Shown: positions 1 to 8,800 of the stretch, piece after piece | How the letters are laid out: every line of letters starts with the position of its first letter | Numbering within the stretch: the first letter of the stretch is position 1 | NCBI GenBank assembly: GCA_964351595.1 | Contig: CAYGOT010000052.1 | Span: 1 to 32,709, forward strand | Direction: 5' to 3' | DNA length: 32,709 bases | Origin: UBA6059 sp964351595 | GTDB taxonomy: Bacteria; Bacteroidota; Bacteroidia; Cytophagales; Cyclobacteriaceae | Notes under the pieces: model-generated | Seen by the model: only the letters and a program-made list of their open reading frames with translations | The model's database searches: none | What the model was told of the DNA's origin: nothing | Position numbers and translations under genes: made by a program

Positions 1-197
1 AAACTGTATTAGCCTTTGGAATGCCTGGTGGATGGGAATGGATCATCATTATTCTTTTTGTAATTATTTTTTTCGGTGCTAAAAAAATACCTGAGATCGC
101 AAGGGGTCTGGGCAAGGGTATCAGAGAATTCAAAGATGCCACGAAAGAAATAAAAACAGAGATTGAAGAGGGTGTCAAGGACGAGCCTAAGAAGTAA
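1..197 (+). CDS. tatA: Sec-independent translocase TatA/TatE family protein, 5' partial
   Basis: The frame starting at base 3 runs open to a TAA at 195-197 and gives about 64 residues. It begins in the short N-terminal segment and reads through GMPGGWEWIIIILFVIIFF (the single membrane helix), then the FGAKKIPE hinge and the amphipathic helix RGLGKGIREFKDA, ending in a short charged tail. This is the standard TatA layout. TatA oligomerises in the inner membrane to let folded twin-arginine substrates cross with TatC, which is not in this window. Only a few N-terminal residues should be missing, because the family normally has just a handful of residues before the GxxE/W-E motif. The in-frame ATG at base 21 lies too close to the helix to be a convincing start. 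TatA and TatB cannot be fully separated on sequence alone, but the short tail favours TatA. Confidence 0.88.
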   Translation, partial: TVLAFGMPGGWEWIIIILFVIIFFGAKKIPEIARGLGKGIREFKDATKEIKTEIEEGVKDEPKK

Positions 198-212
198 TTT
201 TCTGTTACATAA

Positions 213-268
213 TAGTGGTTCACGCAGACCACTAAATTAAGCCGGCAACTTGTCGGTTTAATCTTTTC
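213..268 (+). terminator. Candidate terminator region after tatA
   Basis: Two hairpins follow the tatA stop. The first pairs TAGTGGT (213-219) with ACCACTA (228-234). The second pairs TAAGCCGGC (238-246) with GTCGGTTTA (252-260), nine pairs including two G-U, around the loop AACTT, and is followed by ATCTTTTCT. The T-run is interrupted, so termination may be partial. The rest of this 124-base gap (198-321) shows no clear -7 element; TAGGTTCT at 291-298 is only a weak match. Confidence 0.4.
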
Positions 269-345
269 TGATCTTCACATCTTTTTCAATTAGGTTCTAA
301 TAAATACTCAAAACCAACGTAATGAATAATGGGTATCCCCTGGAT

Positions 346-1707
346 ATGAAGAAAACCTGGTTTACACATATTTTATTGGTTATCGTTACTGTGACTACTG
401 TTTTTGGGCAGGAGTTCCCTGACGATGAGGTCAACTACTATGATTATATACCAGACTTTACGTACGATGAAATTGGTGAGCGTCTTGAGTCAATAGAAGG
501 AGAGATTCCACTCAATTACAATGACAGAGTTAAGGCATTCATAGACTATTTCACGATTAGAGAAAGGGGCTATACGCGTCATATCCTAGCTCAAAAGGAT
601 ATCTACTTCCCAATCTTCGAGGAGTATCTCAAAAAATATGACTTGCCCGATGAGTTAAAGTACTTGTCGATCATCGAGAGTGGCTTGAACCCCAATGCGC
701 TTTCAAGAGTAGGTGCGGGCGGACTGTGGCAATTTATGCCGAGCACGGGCCGGATATTTGGGCTTCAAAGTGATTGGTACATTGACGACCGCATGGATCC
801 TTATGCTTCTACCGAGGCAGCATGCAAGTATCTTAAGTCCCTTCACAAGCAGTTCAACGACTGGGAATTGGCACTAGCGGCATATAATACCGGTCCTGGA
901 AATGTGAGGCGCGCGATCAGAAGATCGGGATACAAGAAAAGTTTTTGGGAGATCTATAGATATCTGCCAAGGGAAACCAGATCTTATGTACCTCAGTTCG
1001 TGGCAATGATTTACAGCATTAACTACGCTGAGGAGCACAATCTGTGGATGCCGGAAAATCATATGCCGGCATACGATACCATCATGGTGTCTGACTATTT
1101 CCACATGGAAACTTTCGCGAATCTGCTTAATGTTTGTCTGGATGACATGATTGCCCTCAATCCACAGGTGAAGCGGGGCGCCATACCCGAAGGAAGAAAA
1201 GACTTTGCACTGAGACTTCCTTCCGAACTCAAACCAACCGTCCTGGAAAACAGGTCAGCGTTTTACGATAGTGCCTCAAAGGTCGGGAAAGTAGAGCTTG
1301 AGTACCTCGCACGCAACCTTCCGGGAAGCACATATGGCCGAGAGCGGCAAGTCTACAGAGTGAGAAGTGGTGATGTGTTAGGCAAGATCGCGGGCGACTA
1401 TGGTGTGAGAGTCGTAGACCTCAAAAAGTGGAATAACCTTTCGAGCAGTATGATCCGTGTCGGCCAGCCTTTGAATATCTGGGTGCTACCGCAATACAAT
1501 AGCAAGACCAAAGATCAATACGTTGTTCAAAACCTGCCTCAGCAGGTGAAATCAAATGACGGCTACTATAAAGTCCAGTCTGGTGACACGCTTTGGGAGA
1601 TCAGTAGAAAGTATCAAAACGTATCTATTGAGAAAATAAAGAGCCTCAACAATCTGTCCAACAACAGTATCCAGCCGGGTCAGGTTCTTCGCATTAGCGA
1701 GCAGTAA
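346..1707 (+). CDS. Secreted membrane-bound-type lytic murein transglycosylase with two LysM domains (MltD-like)
   Basis: This enzyme cleaves peptidoglycan glycan strands in the periplasm. Starting at the ATG at 346, residues 1-22 form a clean signal peptide ending in VFGQ. The upstream ATG at 322 would add eight residues including an Asp, so 346 is preferred. The SLT catalytic domain spans roughly residues 90-225. The catalytic Glu is E111 in LSIIESGLNP, followed by GAGGLWQFMPSTG and the AAYNTGPGNV motif typical of family 1 transglycosylases. Two LysM peptidoglycan-binding domains follow at about 336-380 (YRVRSGDVLGKIA) and 407-450 (YKVQSGDTLWEIS). The protein has 453 residues, a normal MltD-like length. 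There is no lipobox, so it is probably soluble periplasmic or held by LysM binding. It lies between tatA and a lipoprotein gene, 73 bases before the latter. Confidence 0.93.
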   Translation: MKKTWFTHILLVIVTVTTVFGQEFPDDEVNYYDYIPDFTYDEIGERLESIEGEIPLNYNDRVKAFIDYFTIRERGYTRHILAQKDIYFPIFEEYLKKYDLPDELKYLSIIESGLNPNALSRVGAGGLWQFMPSTGRIFGLQSDWYIDDRMDPYASTEAACKYLKSLHKQFNDWELALAAYNTGPGNVRRAIRRSGYKKSFWEIYRYLPRETRSYVPQFVAMIYSINYAEEHNLWMPENHMPAYDTIMVSDYFHMETFANLLNVCLDDMIALNPQVKRGAIPEGRKDFALRLPSELKPTVLENRSAFYDSASKVGKVELEYLARNLPGSTYGRERQVYRVRSGDVLGKIAGDYGVRVVDLKKWNNLSSSMIRVGQPLNIWVLPQYNSKTKDQYVVQNLPQQVKSNDGYYKVQSGDTLWEISRKYQNVSIEKIKSLNNLSNNSIQPGQVLRISEQ

Positions 1708-1780
1708 TTAAGCTGCTCAAGGGCGGGAAATCACTCCATTTCTCGATAAATTGTCCTTTGAGCTAATAATATCTAATTCT

Positions 1781-2905
1781 ATGAACTACACACGATTCTT
1801 TGGAGGGATAGTCACGTCATTATTTATACTTTTTCTGGTAAGCGCATGTGACGATAGCTCCAAGAAAACAGGGGGCGCGGAAGAGAAGTACTACTTGCCG
1901 GATGCTGGAGGTAACATTGGTGAAATGCTCGTGCTGATGGATTCGGCCAAATGGCAGGGGGCCTTGGGTAAGGCCGTGCGTGAGACTTTTGCGGCGAGTG
2001 TCCCGGGTCTGCCGCAGGATGAGGCTTACTATGATCTCAAATACATAAGCCCCCGCAAGTTCAATAGCGTGCTCAAGTTTGCTAAGAACGTGATGATCGT
2101 GATGACGCTTGACAGCAATAGCCCTGATTCACGCGAGTTGAGAAAAGACTTTACCCCCCAGTCGCTTAACAGAATCAATTCTGAGCCGGATCTTTTCATG
2201 ACGACTCGGACGGACGAGTTTGCTCGGGGACAGGAGATCCTCTATCTGTTTTCCAAAGATGAAGCGTCACTTATCAGTAAGATCAAAGAGAATAAAAGCC
2301 GCCTCGTAGGGCACTTCAATAAAATTGAGTCTGATCGGATTGCTGATAAGATTTTCTCAAGGCGCGAACTGAACATAGAGAAGAAATTAATGGAGGATCA
2401 AAAGTTCAATTTCAAAATTCCTTTCGGTTATGATTTGGCTAAGAACCTGCAAAATTTTACTTGGGTGAGATTTCTTGATGCGGAATATGAGAAGAACGTT
2501 TTTGTCTATCATGAGCCTTATACCTCCGATGAGTTGTTCAAGACAAAGGGCATTGCGGCTTTTCGCGAGAAAATCACGGGCACGCTCATGAGGGATATCG
2601 AGAAACCCGAAATCTATATGACCTATCAGCCGGAACTAGATTTCGATGTACGGGAAATTAACTTCAAAGGTAAATTCGCACTGGAGACCAGAGGCCTGTG
2701 GAAGCTTAGCGATATCTCTGGTGGAGGCCCGTTCATCAGCTATACTTTTGTAGATCAAGAGCTCAACAGACTCTACTATGTAGAGGCATACGTCTTTGCC
2801 CCTTCAATGGACAAGTTTCCATTGATGAGGGAGATGAATACTATCCTTAAGACTTTCCAAACGGAGAGTGAGCTGAATGCAGCGACCACTTCACCAACAC
2901 CCTAA
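1781..2905 (+). CDS. DUF4837 family lipoprotein
   Basis: This is a 374-residue lipoprotein of unknown function. The start at ATG 1781 gives a short signal peptide with the lipobox LVSAC, placing the lipidated Cys at residue 23, followed by an acidic, polar linker (DDSSKK). A TTG thirty bases upstream is in frame but would lengthen the n-region without benefit. The mature part starts with a segment close to NIGEMLVLMDSAKWQG and continues with LPQDEAYYDLKYISP, which resembles the DUF4837 family restricted to Bacteroidota. This assignment comes from recognised pattern, not a search. No catalytic motif is visible. The Asp residues after the Cys could act as a retention or surface-export signal, but this cannot be decided here. 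It lies six bases before the malic enzyme gene and may share its transcript. Confidence 0.8.
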   Translation: MNYTRFFGGIVTSLFILFLVSACDDSSKKTGGAEEKYYLPDAGGNIGEMLVLMDSAKWQGALGKAVRETFAASVPGLPQDEAYYDLKYISPRKFNSVLKFAKNVMIVMTLDSNSPDSRELRKDFTPQSLNRINSEPDLFMTTRTDEFARGQEILYLFSKDEASLISKIKENKSRLVGHFNKIESDRIADKIFSRRELNIEKKLMEDQKFNFKIPFGYDLAKNLQNFTWVRFLDAEYEKNVFVYHEPYTSDELFKTKGIAAFREKITGTLMRDIEKPEIYMTYQPELDFDVREINFKGKFALETRGLWKLSDISGGGPFISYTFVDQELNRLYYVEAYVFAPSMDKFPLMREMNTILKTFQTESELNAATTSPTP

Positions 2906-2911
2906 CTCACC

Positions 2912-5191
2912 ATGGCCAACAACTTCAGAAAAAAGGAGGCGCTCGATTTCCACTCAGATGCCCCGGCAGGAAAGATAGCGGTGACGCCCACCAAGCCCCT
3001 GTCCACTCAGCACGATTTAGCGCTAGCTTATTCACCTGGAGTGGCTGAGCCGTGTCTGGAGATTGCCAACTATAAGGATGATGTGTACAAATACACCGCT
3101 AAGGGCAACCTCGTGGGTGTGATTTCTAATGGTACGGCTGTACTCGGCCTTGGTAACATCGGGCCTGAAGCCTCTAAGCCAGTCATGGAAGGTAAAGGGG
3201 TGTTATTCAAGAAATTTGCCGGAATTGATGTTTTTGATATCGAGATTGCTGAGGAAGATCCGGATAAGTTTATAAAAATCGTCAAAGCGCTCGAACCCAC
3301 TTTTGGTGGGATCAATCTGGAAGACATCAAAGCTCCTGAGAGCTTTAAGATAGAGAAAGCACTAAGGGATCAGATGAATATCCCGGTCATGCACGATGAT
3401 CAGCATGGTACAGCAATTATCTCAAGTGCCGCATTGCTCAATGCACTGGAGATTGCTGGTAAGAAGATCGGTGAGATTCGGGTGGTAGTCAACGGAGCAG
3501 GTGCTGCGGCCATGGCATGCACTGACCTGTATTCTATGTTGGGCGTCAAGGTGAGCAACATAGTGATGTGTGATAGCAAGGGTGTCATACGAACGGATCG
3601 CAAAAACCTTCCAGAAGACAAGGCTCGATTTGCAACCAAGCAAGACCTGAATACACTGGAAGAGGCGATGCAAGATGCGGATGTTTTTTTGGGTCTCTCC
3701 AAAGGAGATGTAGTCACGCCTGCGATGCTCCTGCAGATGGCCAAAGACCCTATCGTGTTTGCGCTAGCCAACCCGGATCCTGAGATCGCCTATGGTCTGG
3801 CCATGTCGACCAGAGATGACATTATTATGGCAACCGGCCGTTCGGATCATCCTAATCAGGTGAATAATGTATTGGGCTTTCCATACATCTTCAGAGGAGC
3901 ATTAGACGTGCGAGCGACCTCTATCAATGAGGAAATGAAGATGGCGGCTGTCAACGCGCTGGCAAGTTTGACTAAGGAGCCCGTACCCGAATTGGTGATC
4001 AAGGCTTATGGCGGCAAGCCAATCAAGTTTAGTAAAAACTACCTGATCCCCAAGCCGCTTGACCCAAGGCTCATTACCACAATATCGCCTGCAGTAGCAA
4101 AGGCGGCCATGGACTCAAAGGTATCGCGGATTGATATCCTTGACTGGGAAGCTTATAAGACAGAACTCCAGGAGCGTATCGGTATAGATCAGCGCATCAT
4201 GAGCCGCATGATCTCCCGTGCGCGCAAGGACCCTAAGAAGGTCGTATTCGCAGAGGCAGAGGATGCTAAGATTTTGAAAGCAGCTCAAATGGTGGTGGAC
4301 GAACGGATCGCTGAGCCTATCCTGTTGGGCAATAGAGAGCGGATTCTGGCGCTTATTGAGGAAAATGAACTGGAAATAGGTAACTGTACCATCATAGACC
4401 CCAGGGAGCATCGGGAGCGAGCGGCGGAATATGCCGAGCTGCTCTTTGAGAAGCGTCAGCGCAAGGGATTGAGCCGATATCAGGCCAACCAGCAGATCTA
4501 CGATCACAACTATTTTGCTGCCATGATGCTCGATCAGGGTCAGGCAGATTGTCTCATCTCCGGCTTATCCAACGATTACCCGAAAACCATCGCCCCTGCA
4601 TTGCAGATCATCGGCTGTGAAGAGGGAGTAGATCGTGTCGCCGGCCTATATATCATGAACACGCCTAAAGGGGCCTATTTCTTCTCCGACACTACCGTAA
4701 ATCTTAACCCAACTTCAGATGAGTTGGTGGACATTATCGGGCTAAGTACCCGGGTGGTTAAGTATTTTGACTATGAGCCGCGAGTAGCCGTACTGTCGTA
4801 CTCCAATTTTGGCTCTGCTAAAGGTGATGTACCTAAGAAGGCGGCAGAGACGGTGAGAAAAGCTAAAGCCAAATGGCCAAACCTCATTATCGATGGCGAT
4901 ATACAGGCAAATGTGGCCGTGAACAAAGAAATCGTGGAGGAGAATTATCCTTTCAGTAGTCTTTGTGGGACTCCAGCAAATACCTTAATTTTCCCTGATT
5001 TAGCGTCTGGAAATATTGCTTACAAGCTCTTGATGGAGATAGGTGGTGCGGAAGCCATCGGCCCGATCCTCATGGGGATGAAAAAGTCAGTGCACGTATT
5101 GCAAGTAGGGAGTACGGTAAGGGAGATTTTCAATATGGTGGCCATAGCGGTGGTAGACGCGCAAACAGCTGATTCGAGACAACAAATATGA
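2912..5191 (+). CDS. maeB: NADP-dependent malic enzyme with C-terminal phosphotransacetylase-like domain
   Basis: This enzyme oxidatively decarboxylates malate to pyruvate, yielding NADPH. The 759-residue length matches the hybrid MaeB class. The malic enzyme part (about residues 1-410) has Y40 in LAYSPGVAEP, the catalytic-lysine segment GKGVLFKKFAG (K95), NLEDIKAP (135-142), HDDQHGTA (161-168) and the nucleotide-binding NGAGAAA (194-200). From about residue 430 onward it resembles phosphate acetyltransferase, with SYSNFGSAKGD starting at S629, then GDIQANVAVN and FPDLASGNIAYKLL. In characterised MaeB enzymes this tail does not catalyse acetyl transfer but mediates acetyl-CoA regulation and oligomerisation; the same is inferred here. 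The start ATG follows the lipoprotein stop by six bases, and the stop overlaps the ruvA start as ATGA. Confidence 0.96.
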   Translation: MANNFRKKEALDFHSDAPAGKIAVTPTKPLSTQHDLALAYSPGVAEPCLEIANYKDDVYKYTAKGNLVGVISNGTAVLGLGNIGPEASKPVMEGKGVLFKKFAGIDVFDIEIAEEDPDKFIKIVKALEPTFGGINLEDIKAPESFKIEKALRDQMNIPVMHDDQHGTAIISSAALLNALEIAGKKIGEIRVVVNGAGAAAMACTDLYSMLGVKVSNIVMCDSKGVIRTDRKNLPEDKARFATKQDLNTLEEAMQDADVFLGLSKGDVVTPAMLLQMAKDPIVFALANPDPEIAYGLAMSTRDDIIMATGRSDHPNQVNNVLGFPYIFRGALDVRATSINEEMKMAAVNALASLTKEPVPELVIKAYGGKPIKFSKNYLIPKPLDPRLITTISPAVAKAAMDSKVSRIDILDWEAYKTELQERIGIDQRIMSRMISRARKDPKKVVFAEAEDAKILKAAQMVVDERIAEPILLGNRERILALIEENELEIGNCTIIDPREHRERAAEYAELLFEKRQRKGLSRYQANQQIYDHNYFAAMMLDQGQADCLISGLSNDYPKTIAPALQIIGCEEGVDRVAGLYIMNTPKGAYFFSDTTVNLNPTSDELVDIIGLSTRVVKYFDYEPRVAVLSYSNFGSAKGDVPKKAAETVRKAKAKWPNLIIDGDIQANVAVNKEIVEENYPFSSLCGTPANTLIFPDLASGNIAYKLLMEIGGAEAIGPILMGMKKSVHVLQVGSTVREIFNMVAIAVVDAQTADSRQQI

Positions 5192-5781
5192 TAACATACC
5201 TTCATGGTAAGCTTGCCTACAAGGATCCCACATTCGTCATTGTAGACGTTGGTGGAGTAGGCTATGAAGTCAAGATTTCACTCACCACATACTCCGCAAT
5301 CAAGGACAAAGAAGAGATTCGCATTCAGACCTACCTGCACATCAAGGAGGATGCACATACGATGTTTGGTTTCTATGACCTATCAGAAAAAAAGCGGTTT
5401 CTGGATCTGATCTCGATTTCCGGGGTGGGGCCAAGCACCGGCCTGATGGTTTTGTCCTCTCTGTCAGCTGATGAGCTGCAGCAGGCTATCGTGCAAGAGG
5501 ATGTCAAGACTATCCAGGGAGTGAAGGGTATTGGATTGAAGACAGCTCAGCGCATCATCCTTGAGCTGAAGGATAAGATGAAAAAAGAAGGTTTACTCGA
5601 TAAGACCCTTGAGTTTGCAGCTCAGCCGCACAATAGTTTGCGCGAGGAAGCGTTATCCGCCTTGGCTACTTTGGGCATTCCCAAGGCGACAGCCGCAAAG
5701 CAGGTGGATTTGATCCTTAGAGAGACAGGTCCGGATATTACCATTGAAGACCTCATAAAACGCACGTTGAAAAGGGCATAA
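5188..5781 (+). CDS. ruvA: Holliday junction branch migration protein RuvA
   Basis: RuvA binds four-way DNA junctions as a tetramer and loads the RuvB motor during recombinational repair. The 197-residue protein shows all three domains. The OB-fold (1-65) begins with MITYLHGKLAYKDP and contains VGGVGYEV. Two helix-hairpin-helix motifs are at about 72-91 (ISISGVGPSTGL) and 107-126 (IQGVKGIGLKTAQRII). The RuvB-contacting C-terminal domain (148-195) starts with LREEALSALATLGI and ends with IEDLIKRTLK. The ATG overlaps the maeB stop by four bases, consistent with translational coupling. sprA follows after 19 bases. ruvB and ruvC are not in the window, which is common in Bacteroidota, where the ruv genes are dispersed. 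Confidence 0.97.
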   Translation: MITYLHGKLAYKDPTFVIVDVGGVGYEVKISLTTYSAIKDKEEIRIQTYLHIKEDAHTMFGFYDLSEKKRFLDLISISGVGPSTGLMVLSSLSADELQQAIVQEDVKTIQGVKGIGLKTAQRIILELKDKMKKEGLLDKTLEFAAQPHNSLREEALSALATLGIPKATAAKQVDLILRETGPDITIEDLIKRTLKRA

Positions 5782-5800
5782 GCAAATATCGAGAACCGTT

Positions 5801-8800
5801 TTGAGGAGTATCAAAGCATACATTTTTTTCATCAACCTGATCTTGATAACTCCCGGGTTAATCTGGACTAGTGCGGGTAAAGAATACGCCTCATCCGGAT
5901 ATTTTCAAACACGCCAGGATACCACTGCGGCAGACTCCATTGCAGCAGATACCCTCGATGTTCCTTACACACCGACACCTTTGCCTACTTTCGAAGAGTA
6001 CGATAGGTTCGGAGACCCCTTTTCCAACTACACCAGCCCGTCCCCCTTGCTCCTGCAAGACCCTGCGAGCCTTGAGCTGGATGTGGAGATCGATACAGGG
6101 ATGAACTATACGATCTACGAGAAGATCGGGGATATCAACTACCGTCCTACGTCGACGATGACTTTTGAGGAGTTCAATGAATATCAGAATCAGAAACTGA
6201 TAAAGGACTACTGGAAAGAAAAATCATCCGGTCTTGATGGCGAAAGCGCAGTGAGCGGGAGGCAACTCATCCCCAAGCTATACATCAGCCCGGTGCTCGA
6301 CAGGATATTTGGTGGTAGCTATGTCGATATCCAGCCTAATGGTTTTGTAAACTTAGACTTTGGTGGGCGTTGGCAGAAAGTAGAGAACCCAAGTATCCCT
6401 GTAAGACAGCAGCGCAATGGTGGCTTTAACTACAATCAGCAGATCAGCATGAATGTCGTGGGAAAGGTGGGGGAGAAGCTCGCCATCACTGCGAATTTTG
6501 ATAATAATAACTCATTTGATTTTCAGAATAACCTGAAGGTCGAGTTTACCGGATATGAGGAAGATATTATCAAGAAGATCGAGATTGGCAATGTCAGCAT
6601 GCCCGTAAAAAACAGTCTTATTACGGGAGCCCAAAGTCTGTTTGGTGTAAAGACTCAGCTACAGTTTGGTAAACTGTTCGTTACAGGCGTTGCATCGAGA
6701 CAGCAAGGCCGTAGCGAGGTAATCAATGTTGAGAGCGGCTTCCAGGGGCGGGAGTTTGAGGTCCGGGCCTCCAACTACGATGAGAACCGCCATTTCTTTT
6801 TAGGGCACTTCTTTCGACAGAACTATGAGCAATGGCTCGCCGGGCTACCGCAAATCATCTCCGGCCTTAACATTACCAGGGTGGAGGTCTACTCGCTTAA
6901 CAGAAATAATGATACCCAGACCCTGAGAAACTTCGTAGGCTTGATGGACCTGGCAGAAGGCACTGTCATCGGAAGACCTGACAATCCAAACATTGGAAGT
7001 GGAGTGGGTGGTGCTAATGATAATGCCGCAAATTCGCTCTTCCAGATACTGAATGATGACCCAAGAGTGAGAGATATTGATCAGGTGAGTGACCTGCTGG
7101 AGAACGAGTACGACCTGAGAAAGTCCACGGACTTTGAGCGCGTCACTTCGGCGCGGCGATTGGATGAGCGTGAGTTTACAGTTAATAAGGAGTTGGGCTA
7201 TGTGACGCTTTTGCGTAAGCTACAGAACGATGAAGTGTTGGCGGTTTCTTATGAGTATACCTACAATGGACGCACCTACAAGGTTGGTGAACTCACCGAA
7301 GATTATCAAAACAGGCCGGAGAGTGATGCAATTATCCTAAAGCTGCTGCGCCCGACCAGGATCAACACGACAGTACCCACTTGGGACTTGATGATGAAGA
7401 ACATCTATAACCTCAATGCCAGCCAGGTTGACAGGCAGGGCTTCACTTTAAGAATCCACTATCGGGATGATCTTACGGGTATTGACAACCCCTCCCTGCA
7501 CGAAGGTGCCCGTACTAAAGATCAACCTTTGATTCGCTTGCTAGGTCTTGATCAACTTAACCCCAACAATGATCCTGCTCCTGACGGTAACTTTGACTAC
7601 ATCGAAGGCATTACCATCGACCCTAGGAACGGCAACATTATCTTCCCTGTGCTTGAACCATTTGGCAGGACGCTAAAGACCTACTTCGACCCGCTGACTG
7701 AACAGAATCTGATCTCCAAGTATGTATACGACACACTCTATCGTACGACAAGGAATGATGCGGAGCAAATAGCCTCAAAGGATAAATTTTTCATTCTTGG
7801 TAAGTTCATGTCCGGCTCTGCCAGTGAGATTGTCCTTCCGGGAATCAATATTGCTGAGAATTCGGTGGTAGTCACTGCTGGGAATACCCCCCTGACCGAA
7901 GGTCTGGACTATACGGTCGACTATAACCTTGGAAGGGTAAGGATAATTAATCAAGGGGTGCTCAATTCTGGTAAGCAAATCCAGATCACTTACGAAAAGG
8001 CAGATTTATTCAACTTTCAAACAAGGTGGCTTACCGGAGCGCATTTTGACTATCGTGTATCTGATGATATAGGCATAGGTGCGACTATCCTACATCTGAA
8101 TGAAAGGGCTGGAGGTGTATCTCGATTCAAAGTTGGAGATGAGCCAACACGCAATACGAAGTACGGCTTTGATGTCAATTTTGATAAAGAAAGCAGAATG
8201 CTCACTAAAATTGTAGATGCACTTCCGTTCGTAAGCACAAAGGAAGAATCACGCATCAGTTTCAGTGGGGAGTTTGCGCAGATCATACCCGGAACTTCTA
8301 ACCTAATTGATGGTGAAGGAACTTCCTATATTGATGATTTTGAGACGGCTATTACGCCCATTAACCTTGGCAATTCACCTCTTTCATGGATGCTTGCCAG
8401 TACTCCTGAGACTCCTGACAACCGCTTCGACCTGAGTAGTCAAGGTACAGGTAATTTGGGGTATGCATATAAGCGGGCCAAACTGGCGTGGTATATAATC
8501 GATAATCAATTCTACCTAAGCGGCGGGCCTAATAAGCCTGCGAATATTACCAGTGATGATACTAGAAATCATTATGTAAGGGCCATTTCACCGCAGGAGA
8601 TTTTCAGGCAGCAGGACAGACAGCTAGTGAACACGAACCTTAATGTTTTTGATATCGCCTACTTTCCAAGCGAAAGGGGGCAGTACAACTATAACCCTGA
8701 TTTGACACCAAACGGACTTCTCAAAGATCCGTCGACGAATTATGGAGCCATCACCAAAGCGATTACCAATGAGGTGGACTTTGACAAGACGAATGTGGAA

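Noticed and set aside
3070..4507. Several open frames on the opposite strand of maeB
   Set aside because: They show no recognisable domains, lie wholly inside a clear conserved gene, and are expected by codon bias.
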